From contig CAZOKJ010000008.1 of assembly GCA_964580465.1 (NCBI GenBank), positions 13,926-77,925 on the forward strand: 64,000 nt of DNA. The letters run 5' to 3'. The notes beneath the pieces are model-generated. The model saw only the letters and a list, made by a program, of their open reading frames with translations, did not search any database and was not told the DNA's origin. Positions 44,555 to 53,572 of the stretch are shown piece after piece. A program made the position numbers and the translations under genes. The DNA comes from Taishania sp964580465 (GTDB taxonomy: Bacteria; Bacteroidota; Bacteroidia; Flavobacteriales_D; Crocinitomicaceae). Position 1 is the stretch's first letter. Each line of letters starts with the position of its first letter.

Positions 44555-46064
44555 AAATAATACACTGGATTCCTGTTTCAAGATTGGTCTTAACGCCGTC
44601 AACGAGTGAATAACAAGCCAATTTATCTTTAAAAACATTGGACTTGAAAATCGAACGATTGAGCAACATACGAACACATTCTTGAATGCCTTCTACAATA
44701 GATGGATGAGGGTGAATCAATTCAGAAAGCACTTCAATTGGTTCATTCATTTTAATGAGCAATCCAACAGCTTGGATGGCGGTAGAAGCGTGTTCTCCAC
44801 AAGCACGCATGCCTAAAATGCGCATTTCATCGTCGTTTGTAACAATAATTTTGAAGAATCCTTCCGTTTTTCGCATAGCAATAGCACGTGCGATCAAAGA
44901 AAATTGAATCTTTACTACTTTGATTGGAATGTTTTTCTCGGCACATTCTTGCTCATTCATTCCCACTAAGGCAACTTCTGGTTGAAGGAACATGATGGTA
45001 CAGATGTTGTCAGTATTTAACTTAGGTAGAGAAGGATTCATTATTCTTTCTACTGCGTGACGTCCTTCGATTTCCCCCATATTCACCAAGGCAATTCCGC
45101 CAGTAACATCACCTACTGCATATATATGAGGTGTTTTTGTTTGTGTGTCATTTGCTTCTATTACCCCTCTATCGTTAAGCGTAACACCAGCAGTTTCCAA
45201 GTTTAAGCTTTCAATATTTGGAGTTCTACCAATAGAAAATAATGCTTTTTTAACGCGAATAATTTCATTTGGTTTGTTCGGATAAGACAATTCGTACTCT
45301 ACTTCATTGTCAATTACTTCCATTCGTTCCAAAGTTGCATTGTGATGGATAACTACCCCGCGTTTTTCTAGGTTTTTAGCTACCAAATCAGATACATCGT
45401 CATCCTCGTAAGGTAAAATCCTACTTTGACGATCGATGAGGTGAACTTTTGTTTTTCCAAAATTAGCGAAAATTGTTGCGTATTCACAGCCAATTACACC
45501 CGCTCCGACAATAACTAAACTTTCAGGATAATCGTCAATGTGTTCAATTCCGTCACTTGTTAGCAAAAAACGCTCATCGATAGCATACTGAGGAAGTAAT
45601 CTAGGACGTGAACCAGTTGCTATGATAATGTTATCTCCATAAACAATTTTTTCATTGTTTTCAGAGATAATTTTAATTTCGTGTTCATTGATAAAAGAAG
45701 CTTCTCCCTTTTCTAACCATAACTGTTGGTTAAGCGTGTTGTCTTGAAGTAATTTTAAGTGCATAGAGTATTGCAACTTTCTCTCAAGTTTTGCTTCTTC
45801 GACTGTGTGTTGAATGGTATCCCAAGAAACTTCATAAGCATCTCGACCTTCATTTACAATAGTGTCATTAATACCTACTACTTTATTGGAAACTTCCCAT
45901 AATGTTTTAGAAGATAGTGCTCCATCTGTAATGCCCGCGCCGCCAATTCTACTTCTTTCAATTAGGCAAACTTTTTTACCAAAATCGATGGCACGCATAG
46001 CAGCAGCATATCCAGCTGGTCCACCACCGATAATAACGATATCAAATTGTTCTGTATTTTTCAT
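44553..46064 (-). CDS. Dihydrolipoamide-dehydrogenase-like flavoprotein without redox cysteines
   Basis: A 503-residue protein of the pyridine nucleotide-disulphide oxidoreductase family. It has an FAD site GGGPAG (residues 13-18), NAD site VIVGAGVIGCEYA, second FAD motif IYAVGDVTGG, and a dimerisation domain with the His-Glu pair in HPHPSIVEGIQE. The redox-disulphide site, normally GGTCLNxGCIPSK, reads GGAGITDGALSSK at residues 41-53, so both cysteines are replaced (Gly44, Ala49). It cannot be a normal lipoamide dehydrogenase. A transhydrogenase (SthA-like) or other NAD(P)H:acceptor activity is possible. Confidence 0.85.
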   Translation of the reverse strand: MKNTEQFDIVIIGGGPAGYAAAMRAIDFGKKVCLIERSRIGGAGITDGALSSKTLWEVSNKVVGINDTIVNEGRDAYEVSWDTIQHTVEEAKLERKLQYSMHLKLLQDNTLNQQLWLEKGEASFINEHEIKIISENNEKIVYGDNIIIATGSRPRLLPQYAIDERFLLTSDGIEHIDDYPESLVIVGAGVIGCEYATIFANFGKTKVHLIDRQSRILPYEDDDVSDLVAKNLEKRGVVIHHNATLERMEVIDNEVEYELSYPNKPNEIIRVKKALFSIGRTPNIESLNLETAGVTLNDRGVIEANDTQTKTPHIYAVGDVTGGIALVNMGEIEGRHAVERIMNPSLPKLNTDNICTIMFLQPEVALVGMNEQECAEKNIPIKVVKIQFSLIARAIAMRKTEGFFKIIVTNDDEMRILGMRACGEHASTAIQAVGLLIKMNEPIEVLSELIHPHPSIVEGIQECVRMLLNRSIFKSNVFKDKLACYSLVDGVKTNLETGIQCII

Positions 46065-46071
46065 TGCAGCG

Positions 46072-46079
46072 CAAATTTA
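46072..46079 (-). promoter_or_regulatory. -7 element before the Lpd-like gene
   Basis: On the minus strand this reads TAAATTTG, an exact TAnnTTTG match, 7 bases before the ATG. Confidence 0.5.
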
Positions 46080-46165
46080 GTGATTTTTTAACGAATTGGA
46101 CTTGGATTTTTCGTGAAGCTGATGAATCTAGCGAAAAAAATGTACAAATTAATCCATTGTTTCAC

Positions 46166-46173
46166 TACTTTTG
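46166..46173 (+). promoter_or_regulatory. -7 element before the cysteine-synthase-family gene
   Basis: TACTTTTG matches TAnnTTTG, 30 bases before the ATG at 46204. It is divergent from the promoter at 46072-46079. Confidence 0.5.
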
Positions 46174-46203
46174 CATTTTTAACTTTATAATTGAATTGTA
46201 TCT

Positions 46204-47280
46204 ATGCCTGAAAAGCTTAACGAAGAGACTAATTGTGGTTGTTACACCATGTTAGAATCTAATGAAGAAAGATTAAGAAATAAGTTTGAACATTTATGGT
46301 TAATGGTGGGAAATACCCCTTTGTTAGAAATTTCATATTCTTACAAAGGGAAGTGCCGCAAAATCTATGTCAAATGTGAACATTATAATCTTACGGGTAG
46401 CATTAAAGACAGAATGGCCCTTTACGTTTTACAAAAAGCTTATGAGGAAAAAGCGATTCAACCAGGAAACGTAATTGTTGAGGCGACTAGTGGCAATACA
46501 GGAATTTCATTCAGTGCCATTGGTAAAGCATTGGGACATGATGTGAAAATCATTATGCCTAATTGGTTAAGCAAAGAACGAGTAGATATCATCACTAGTT
46601 TAGGAGCTGAAGTAGTGTTAATCAGCAAGGAAGAAGGAGGTTTTGTTGGAAGTATTCAACTTTCTCAAGATATGGCAGCAAAAGATTCAAGCGTTTTCTT
46701 ACCTAAACAATTTGAAAACCGTTACAACTGTGAAGCTCATGAAAAAACAACTGGTAAAGAAATTTGGATGCAATTGCAATCGATTGATAAAACACCAGAT
46801 GCATTTGTAGCAGGAGTTGGAACTGGTGGAACCATCATGGGAGTTGGTAACTATTTAAAGAGTAGAAACCCGAATATAAAAATTCACCCATTAGAACCAA
46901 CAGAATCACCAACATTAACAACAGGATACAAAGTAGGTTCACATAGAATTCAAGGGATTTCTGATGAATTTATTCCAGCTATTGTTGAATTAGACAAGTT
47001 AGATGGAGTTGTAAAAGCTTCCGATGGTGACGCTATTTTGATGGCACAACAACTTTCTAAAAAATTAGGTTTAGCAGTTGGAATTTCTTCTGGTGCTAAC
47101 TTCTTGGGAGCTGTTCATTTGCAAAATGAAATGGGAGATGACGCAGTTGTCGTAACTGTATTTAGTGATAGCAATAAAAAATACTTAAGTACCGACTTAA
47201 TGAAGGAAGAACCTGTAAAAGAAGGGTATTTGTCTCCTGATATTGAATTGTTAGACTATAAAGCAATTAAACGTCTATAA
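46204..47280 (+). CDS. PLP-dependent cysteine synthase family protein
   Basis: A 358-residue fold-type II PLP enzyme. The PLP lysine is in TGSIKDRMA, the substrate loop is TSGNTGISF and the phosphate-binding loop is GVGTGGTIMG. It resembles CysK/cystathionine beta-synthase but has an N-terminal extension with a Cys-Gly-Cys (TNCGCY, residues 10-15) and a C-terminal extension after TVFSDSNKKYLSTDL. It probably makes cysteine from O-acetylserine or acts in transsulphuration. An internal ATG at codon 16 is an alternative start. Confidence 0.87.
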   Translation: MPEKLNEETNCGCYTMLESNEERLRNKFEHLWLMVGNTPLLEISYSYKGKCRKIYVKCEHYNLTGSIKDRMALYVLQKAYEEKAIQPGNVIVEATSGNTGISFSAIGKALGHDVKIIMPNWLSKERVDIITSLGAEVVLISKEEGGFVGSIQLSQDMAAKDSSVFLPKQFENRYNCEAHEKTTGKEIWMQLQSIDKTPDAFVAGVGTGGTIMGVGNYLKSRNPNIKIHPLEPTESPTLTTGYKVGSHRIQGISDEFIPAIVELDKLDGVVKASDGDAILMAQQLSKKLGLAVGISSGANFLGAVHLQNEMGDDAVVVTVFSDSNKKYLSTDLMKEEPVKEGYLSPDIELLDYKAIKRL

Positions 47281-47290
47281 GAACAACTTA

Positions 47291-47782
47291 ATGGAAAAAA
47301 AACACAAAGAATGGATGGATGAAGCTTTGGCTAAAAAGGAAAGCATAGCCAAGCAATTGAAAAGTTTTAAGAAGAAAAAACCTAAAAACTTGGATGTACA
47401 ATTCCATTCTTTGCACCATTCTACTTTTAAAAAGGTGGATTGTTTAACATGTGCTAACTGTTGCAAAACTACAAGTCCTATTTTTAGACCTGTTGATATT
47501 AAGCGTATTTCCAATCATTTAAGAATGACAGAGGCTAAATTTATTCAACAATACTTAAAAATTGATGAAGACAATGACTATGTGTTACAACAATCTCCTT
47601 GTCATTTTTTATTAGATGACAATACTTGTAGCATCTACGAACACCGACCATTGGCTTGTAGAGAATATCCTCACACCGACCGTAAAAACATGGTTCAAAT
47701 TATGGATTTAACACTCAAAAATATGGAGGTTTGTCCAGCAGTTGCATCTATTTTGATTGAAATTAATAAAAAATCAATTTAG
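47291..47782 (+). CDS. YkgJ family cysteine-cluster protein
   Basis: A 163-residue cytoplasmic protein with a charged N-terminus and the metal-cluster pattern CLTCANCC, then CHFLLDDNTCSIYEHRPLACREYP. The family (zinc/iron-chelate binding) has no settled function. It starts 10 bases after the PLP enzyme and is probably co-transcribed with it. Confidence 0.88.
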   Translation: MEKKHKEWMDEALAKKESIAKQLKSFKKKKPKNLDVQFHSLHHSTFKKVDCLTCANCCKTTSPIFRPVDIKRISNHLRMTEAKFIQQYLKIDEDNDYVLQQSPCHFLLDDNTCSIYEHRPLACREYPHTDRKNMVQIMDLTLKNMEVCPAVASILIEINKKSI

Positions 47783-47836
47783 ATGCAACTTTTTTCGTTT
47801 ATTTGCGTTTTCTAAGAACAACCAAATCATATAATT

Positions 47837-50800
47837 ATGAAAACAATTTTCACTCTGTTGACTTTATTTCTTTTAGGGACAGCTGTTCCATTAGCACAAA
47901 GAGGTAAGCACTCGAATTATACTGTTTCATCGACTAATACCATTGTTAATACTTACACACAAGTTACAAATGCAATTAACGCTGGGAGTACTTACATTCA
48001 AGTTGCTGATGCGGCTATGGTAGGAGCAGGTTTTACTACTCCATTGCAACAAGGAGACTTAATCATGATTATTCAAATGCAAGGTTTGAGATTTGATAAT
48101 TATGGCGCCTCTAACTATTCTATTGATATCAATACCTATCCTGTTTCTGCTTGGAGTAGTGGTGCAACATTGGAAAGTGCCTACATGAATGATGGACCAA
48201 GACCTTATAGATTTGGTACAGTAAAGCAATACCATCAAGTAGGAGTGAACGAATTAGTAGAAGTTGCTTCAGTGTCTGGTAATGTTATTTTCTTAAATTG
48301 TTCAACTTTTCACTCTTATTATGCTCCTCAAGGAAACGTACAAGTTATTCGTGTTCCACGTTATAAAAATTTAACGATTCCATCTGGTACTTCTATTACT
48401 GCTCCTAACTGGAATGGTACTACAGGTGGGGTAGTAGCTATTGAAGTGGAACAAAATTTATCCATCAATGCTGTTGGTGGAATTAACGCTACAGGTAAAG
48501 GATTTCGTGGGGGAGTTGTAGAAGGAGTTTGTGAGAGTGGGTCATCTACTGAGCACACGAACGTCCAAGGAATGGGAAACACATTTTTAGGTACGAACAA
48601 CAATATTTACGGTGGAGCTGTAGGTGAGAACATTATGGGTGCCACTACTTATTTAAAGACAGTTTACTTAGGATTTGGCCGTGGAGCTATTGCTAATGGT
48701 GGCGGTGGCGGTGGTCTTCAAAATGGTGGCGGTGGCGGTGGATCCAATGTTGGAGATACCAATAACAGAACTGGTTTAGGTGTTCCAAATTCAGCTTACA
48801 ATGTTTATTGGAACGCAGAACGTCCTGGTTTAGCTGGCACAGTGAGTGGTGGTGGTGGTCGCGGCGGTTATACCTATGCAAACACTCAACAAAATCCTAA
48901 CATTGGGCCAAATAAAAGTGCCTGGGGAGGTGATGCTCGTAAAGAAAATGGCGGTTTTGGAGGGCATGCGCTTGTGTATCACCCGAATCGAATTTTTGCA
49001 GGTGGCGGCGGTGGAGCTGGTAGTCAAGACTCTGGACAAGGTGGCAATGGTGGTAACGGTGGAGGAATCGTTTACTTAACTGTTTATGGAACTATTTCAG
49101 GAACAGGTAGCATTGTGTCTAATGGCGCACCAGGATTTAAGACAAATATGACAGGCGATAATACTGTTAGTAACGGGGCAAAGTATAAAGGAAATGATGG
49201 TGCAGGCGGTGGTGGTGGCGGTGGTTATATTTATATTAAAAATATGTCACCTATTCCTACAACTGTATCATTACAAGCTAATGGGGGAAATGGAGGGAAT
49301 GTTGATTTTTATTATTACACAGGTGGTTTTGGTAGCCAAAATGGTAAAAATGAATTAACAGGCCCAGGTGCTGGTGGTGCTGGTGGAGGAATTGCTTATA
49401 CTTCGGGTACGCCCCCTACTTCTGTAAGCGGTGGAGCTCCAGGAATAACATTAAGTAATGGTAGCCAGAATCCTTGGTCAACTAATTTTCCTCCGAATGG
49501 AGCAACAAATGGAGGAACGGGATTAACAAACTTGCCTACAACTATTTATGATATCACCGTTGCTGACAAAACCATTTGTGCTGGGACTTCCACAGGTTTA
49601 ACAGCTACTATCACAGGTACTTTGCCTGCAAATTCAACAATTGGTTGGTACACTTCTCCTTACGGTGGAAATCCAATTAGAACTGGGGCTTCAATGGTTA
49701 CTGGCGTATTGAATACTACGACAACTTACTATGTTGGCGTTTGTCCAGGGAATTTTAGGGTGCCAGTTACTGTATCAGTTACACCAAAACCCGTAGTGGC
49801 TGGTTCAGCAATTATCACTCCAGCTACGTGCACTTCTCCTGGAGCTATCTCAGGGTTGTCTATCACCGGCAACGGACCATTTACTATTAACTGGAGCAAT
49901 GGGATGAGTACATTAACTCCTAATATAAGTAACGTTTCTCCTGGTACTTACTCATTTACTGTTGTTGATGCAAATGGATGTACTGCTTCTGGCGGACCTT
50001 ATAACGTGTCAGGAACTGGTGGACCAGTTGTGTCAGGCACAGCTGTAATTACACCAAATACTTGTTCTTCTCTTGGATCAATTTCAGGGTTAACCGTTAC
50101 TGGACCTGCACCAATTACGAACTATTCATGGAATGGAACAACGTCTTCCAACGCAACATTAAGCGCTGGACCTGGAAGTTATACGCTTACTGTTACAGAT
50201 GCAAATGGTTGTACAGCAACTAGTGGACCTTATGTGATTCAAGATGCTCCAACACCTTCCATTGTTGGTACTGCTTCTGTTACAAATAAAAATTGTAATA
50301 GCAACGGTAGCGTAACAGGCTTATCTGTTACCAGTGGAGTGGGGCCATTTACCTATAAATGGAATGGTGTAACTTCTGCTGGAGCAACTTTGACAAATGC
50401 TCAACCAGGTTCTTATACGCTACAAGTGACAGATGCCAATGGTTGTATTGTTCAATCTGGACCTTACACTATTAGCGTTGACCCTGATCCTGTGATAGAT
50501 GAAACTGCTGTTGCTCTTGTGAATCCAACTTGTATTGCTACAGGTTCGATTTCTGGATTGACTGTGACAGGTGGCTCTTCTCCTATGTTGTATACTTGGA
50601 ATGGAAATCCTTCTGTTTCTATTGATGCAACTGGTTTGGCTGCTGGTAATTATGTTTTAATTGTCAAAGATAACAATGGTTGTCAGGATACATCATCTGT
50701 GTTTACCTTGGTGGATCCGGTAATGCCAACAATAAGTGGAACTCCAATTATTCAACATCAAACATGTACAGAATTAGGCTCTATCACTGGATTAACAATG

Positions 50801-52150
50801 GCTACGGGAACTGCTCCTTACACGTATCTTTGGAATGGGAATGTTAGTCCTACAATTGATCTAACAGATGTAAATGCTGGTTCATATACCTTAGAAGTAA
50901 AAGATGCCAATGGGTGTATGGTTACTAGTGGACCGCACGAAATTCAAGTAATACCACCGCCAGTTTTTAGCGCTGGACCTACAATTGTTGATGCGACATG
51001 TGCTCTTGGTGGTTCAATAAGTGGAATCACAATCCTTGGTGGAGTTGGCCCGTTTGTATATTCTTGGTCGAATGGTGGACAAACTTTAGATATTTCTAAT
51101 CTTCCGACTGGCTCTTACACTTTGAATGTTAAAGATGCTAATGGGTGTGTGATTACCAGTGGCCCACATGTGGTAAATGGTCCGCCAATGCCTGTGGTTA
51201 ATAATACTGCAACAATTGTTCAAGCTACATGTGTGCAAGGTGGAAGTATTTCAGGGCTAACAGTTTCTAATGGTTTAGCGCCTTATTCCTATGAATGGAG
51301 TAACAATGATAATACCTTAGACATTACAGGATTAACGCCTGGTTCTTATGTGTTAACAGTAACTGACGCCAATGGATGTTCAGCAGTGAGTGATACCTTG
51401 GTAATCCAAACGCCACCTGTTCCAGTTATTAGTGGAACACCAGTTACTACCACCGTCAATTGCTTGCACGATGGTTCAATTAGTGGTTTATCCGTAACAG
51501 GTGGAACAGCTCCTTACACTTACTCTTGGAACAATGGAGCTTACACAACTTTAACACTTGCAAACATACCTGTTGGAACATATACATTGGTTGTTACAGA
51601 TGCTGGTGGCTGTACTCAAACTTCAGCTGCAATAGCAATAGTGGAAGACCCATTAGTTGTGGCTGATTTTAGCTATACTCCTACGAGTGTTTATGCTGAT
51701 GCAACAGTAGAATTCCACGATGCATCTTCCGGAAATATCGTTCAATGGCAGTGGATTATTGATGGCGATACAACAGGCATTCAACATCCTTCACATGTGT
51801 TTACAGAGGATGGAGTGTACACGGTAACTTTAACTGTAAAAGATGCTAATGGATGTGAAAGCACTAAAACAGTTGAAATAGAGGTTGTTACAGATTTAAT
51901 GGTTCCAAATGTATTAACAGTCAATAATGATGGAGTAAACGATTTGTTTATCATTAAAGGGTTAACACCAAATACCGAGTTGCTGATATTAAATAGATGG
52001 GGGAATCTTATTTACCACTCAAAGAATTATGACAATTCATGGGATGGAAGAGATGCTAGTGGAAACCTTGTAATGGAGGGCGTTTACACTTATAGTGTAG
52101 TATCTCCAGAAGGTAAGAAAAAACACGGTTTTGTTCATATTGTTCATTAA
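47837..52150 (+). CDS. Giant T9SS-secreted adhesin: glycine-rich domain, SprB repeats, PKD, type B sorting domain
   Basis: A 1437-residue protein. Signal peptide (ends near AVPLAQR, residue 20); an N-terminal beta-rich region with a (Gly)n-rich stretch (about 285-560, runs such as GGGGGGLQNGGGGGG); an Ig-like unit with CxGTSTGLTA; and eight SprB-type repeats (about 655-1275), each with an N-C-x-x-x-G-S-I-S-G-L-x-V start and a Y-x-L-x-V-x-D-A-N-G-C end. A PKD domain (ADFSYTPTSVYADATVEF to TVKDANGCEST) and a gliding-motility-associated type B sorting domain (PNVLTVNNDGVNDLF, LILNRWGN, WDGRDASG) follow. It is probably exported through T9SS and displayed on the surface, for adhesion or gliding as with SprB. 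Confidence 0.92.
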   Translation: MKTIFTLLTLFLLGTAVPLAQRGKHSNYTVSSTNTIVNTYTQVTNAINAGSTYIQVADAAMVGAGFTTPLQQGDLIMIIQMQGLRFDNYGASNYSIDINTYPVSAWSSGATLESAYMNDGPRPYRFGTVKQYHQVGVNELVEVASVSGNVIFLNCSTFHSYYAPQGNVQVIRVPRYKNLTIPSGTSITAPNWNGTTGGVVAIEVEQNLSINAVGGINATGKGFRGGVVEGVCESGSSTEHTNVQGMGNTFLGTNNNIYGGAVGENIMGATTYLKTVYLGFGRGAIANGGGGGGLQNGGGGGGSNVGDTNNRTGLGVPNSAYNVYWNAERPGLAGTVSGGGGRGGYTYANTQQNPNIGPNKSAWGGDARKENGGFGGHALVYHPNRIFAGGGGGAGSQDSGQGGNGGNGGGIVYLTVYGTISGTGSIVSNGAPGFKTNMTGDNTVSNGAKYKGNDGAGGGGGGGYIYIKNMSPIPTTVSLQANGGNGGNVDFYYYTGGFGSQNGKNELTGPGAGGAGGGIAYTSGTPPTSVSGGAPGITLSNGSQNPWSTNFPPNGATNGGTGLTNLPTTIYDITVADKTICAGTSTGLTATITGTLPANSTIGWYTSPYGGNPIRTGASMVTGVLNTTTTYYVGVCPGNFRVPVTVSVTPKPVVAGSAIITPATCTSPGAISGLSITGNGPFTINWSNGMSTLTPNISNVSPGTYSFTVVDANGCTASGGPYNVSGTGGPVVSGTAVITPNTCSSLGSISGLTVTGPAPITNYSWNGTTSSNATLSAGPGSYTLTVTDANGCTATSGPYVIQDAPTPSIVGTASVTNKNCNSNGSVTGLSVTSGVGPFTYKWNGVTSAGATLTNAQPGSYTLQVTDANGCIVQSGPYTISVDPDPVIDETAVALVNPTCIATGSISGLTVTGGSSPMLYTWNGNPSVSIDATGLAAGNYVLIVKDNNGCQDTSSVFTLVDPVMPTISGTPIIQHQTCTELGSITGLTMATGTAPYTYLWNGNVSPTIDLTDVNAGSYTLEVKDANGCMVTSGPHEIQVIPPPVFSAGPTIVDATCALGGSISGITILGGVGPFVYSWSNGGQTLDISNLPTGSYTLNVKDANGCVITSGPHVVNGPPMPVVNNTATIVQATCVQGGSISGLTVSNGLAPYSYEWSNNDNTLDITGLTPGSYVLTVTDANGCSAVSDTLVIQTPPVPVISGTPVTTTVNCLHDGSISGLSVTGGTAPYTYSWNNGAYTTLTLANIPVGTYTLVVTDAGGCTQTSAAIAIVEDPLVVADFSYTPTSVYADATVEFHDASSGNIVQWQWIIDGDTTGIQHPSHVFTEDGVYTVTLTVKDANGCESTKTVEIEVVTDLMVPNVLTVNNDGVNDLFIIKGLTPNTELLILNRWGNLIYHSKNYDNSWDGRDASGNLVMEGVYTYSVVSPEGKKKHGFVHIVH
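49800..51650 (+). repeat. Eight SprB-type coding repeats
   Basis: Eight in-frame units of about 230 bp (75-80 residues) inside the adhesin. Protein conservation is much stronger than DNA identity, which suggests old duplications kept by selection. Confidence 0.75.
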
Positions 52151-52187
52151 ATTTTAAAACTTACTGTGAAATCAATCTTTCATTAAT

Positions 52188-52195
52188 TATCTTTG
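52188..52195 (+). promoter_or_regulatory. -7 element before the SiaB-like gene
   Basis: TATCTTTG matches TAnnTTTG. It ends 3 bases before an ATG at 52199 and 24 bases before a second in-frame ATG at 52220, which therefore is the more likely start. Confidence 0.5.
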
Positions 52196-52219
52196 TGCAT
52201 GTTGAAAGAAACGGTAAGT

Positions 52220-52786
52220 ATGCTACACTCGAACTCAAGAACGATCGATAAAATATTCGACTCATATATTTCTTTGTTTAACAAAGAAAAGGAAGGAGTG
52301 GTATTGCTTAATTACTGTGGAGAGTTCTCTTATACACGCATTCGAAAATTTGCAGAAAGTGTTGAAGAGCGAATGGTGAGAAAAGGTGAAAGTAGGTCTG
52401 TAACACATCGTGTGTTTAGTGTAATGATGCAAGGATTAAATAACATCTATGCGCACGGAGGCACAGAAGCTGGAGGTTCTCAAAAAGGATTTTTAATCAT
52501 TGTGAATACACCTCAATCTTATAAAGTATTGTTTGGAAACATCTTATCAAAAGAAGAGCGTTCCTTTATAAAAAACTACATTGGCAACATCAACAATCAC
52601 AGTGAAGAAGAACTCAAACAATTGCACATTCAACTTTTGAAAAGTAGCTTTATATCCAACGAAGGGAAAACAGGTTTAGGGTTGGCAACAATGCGTTTGA
52701 AATCATCCAAATCATTGGAATATCAGATTTATAAATTATCTGATGAACAACTGTTTTTGGTCATCGAATCGCAAATAGATAAATAG
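52220..52786 (+). CDS. SiaB-like (DUF6272) protein kinase-type protein
   Basis: A protein of about 188 residues from MLHSNSRT. It has a GHKL/HATPase-like fold: a possible N-box in RVFSVMMQGLNNIYAHGG and a glycine-rich GKTGLGLATM near the C-terminus. This matches the SiaB family, an anti-sigma-type kinase that phosphorylates a STAS partner (SiaC) in Pseudomonas. No SiaC/STAS or SiaA phosphatase gene lies beside it. The family call comes from recognition, not a search. Confidence 0.65.
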   Translation: MLHSNSRTIDKIFDSYISLFNKEKEGVVLLNYCGEFSYTRIRKFAESVEERMVRKGESRSVTHRVFSVMMQGLNNIYAHGGTEAGGSQKGFLIIVNTPQSYKVLFGNILSKEERSFIKNYIGNINNHSEEELKQLHIQLLKSSFISNEGKTGLGLATMRLKSSKSLEYQIYKLSDEQLFLVIESQIDK

Positions 52787-52798
52787 CGTTTATGTTCT

Positions 52799-53539
52799 CT
52801 ATTTGAATGAGGTACGTTTAAATTCAGATAATAAAATACCTGTTGCTACAGACACATTTAAAGATTCAGCTCCGCCAAAACGAGGAATGGTAACGGGATG
52901 TGTTATTGCATTGATTAATTCTTTTGAAATGCCTTTTCCTTCGTTGCCCATTAGTAAGATTCCGCGAGCTTGTAATTCACTCTGATATACATTTTTTCCT
53001 TCTAATAAAGCACCATAAACAGGACCTTGATAGTCGTTGAAATAGGTGAGTAAATCAGTGTATGAAACAGTAACTCTTAAAAAGGCTCCCATTGACGCTT
53101 GAATTACTTTTGGATTGTATAAATCTACCGTATTTGGTGAGCAGATAATGTGATCAATTCCAAACCAATCAGCCAATCGCAAAATAGTTCCCATGTTGCC
53201 AGGATCCTGAACACCATCAAGCGCAAGCATGAAATCGGACGATTTTTCTTTGATTTTAAACTTTTTTACAACCGCCAACACTTTATTGGGTGTCTTTAAG
53301 GTGGAAATACGTTTTAATTCTTCTTCTTTACACTGATAAAAGAGGATATTGGAATGATTTTTGTAGTGAAAGTCTGGAGTAACAACACAATAAACAACTT
53401 GTTCAGGCATGCTTAATAGCAATTCGTTGACCATTTTCTCTCCTTCAACAAGGAATAGATTTGCTTCATCTCGAAACTTTTTGAGATGCAAACTACGAAT
53501 TTCTTTAATCTTACTGTTTGTTAGTGCTATTGCTTCCAC
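52799..53539 (-). CDS. TrmH/SpoU family RNA methyltransferase
   Basis: A 246-residue SPOUT enzyme with an N-terminal L30e-like substrate domain (KEIRSLHLKKFRDEANLFLVEG, quoted as far as RSLHLKKF) and a knotted SAM domain: GVQDPGNMGTILRLADWFG, LMGNEGKGIS and SLNVSVATGILLSEF. It methylates a ribose 2'-OH in rRNA or tRNA; the site is unknown. It is divergent from tamL with a 33-base gap. Confidence 0.92.
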   Translation of the reverse strand: MEAIALTNSKIKEIRSLHLKKFRDEANLFLVEGEKMVNELLLSMPEQVVYCVVTPDFHYKNHSNILFYQCKEEELKRISTLKTPNKVLAVVKKFKIKEKSSDFMLALDGVQDPGNMGTILRLADWFGIDHIICSPNTVDLYNPKVIQASMGAFLRVTVSYTDLLTYFNDYQGPVYGALLEGKNVYQSELQARGILLMGNEGKGISKELINAITHPVTIPRFGGAESLNVSVATGILLSEFKRTSFK

Positions 53540-53548
53540 TTTTTATAT

Positions 53549-53556
53549 TAATTTTG
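53549..53556 (+). promoter_or_regulatory. -7 element before tamL
   Basis: TAATTTTG matches TAnnTTTG, 16 bases before the TTG start of tamL, which supports that start. Confidence 0.5.
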
Positions 53557-53572
53557 CTCCGAATTTAAGAAT

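Noticed and set aside
44438..44677. 79-codon minus-strand ORF at the end of the flavoprotein gene
   Set aside because: It overlaps the flavoprotein in another frame, starts inside it and is filled by the direct repeats.
48361..49079. Several ORFs antisense or out of frame to the glycine-rich part of the adhesin
   Set aside because: Gly codon runs lack stops in other frames; they are shadows.
49800..51650. Possible CRISPR or DNA repeat array
   Set aside because: Periodicity of about 230 bp with low DNA identity is explained by SprB protein repeats.
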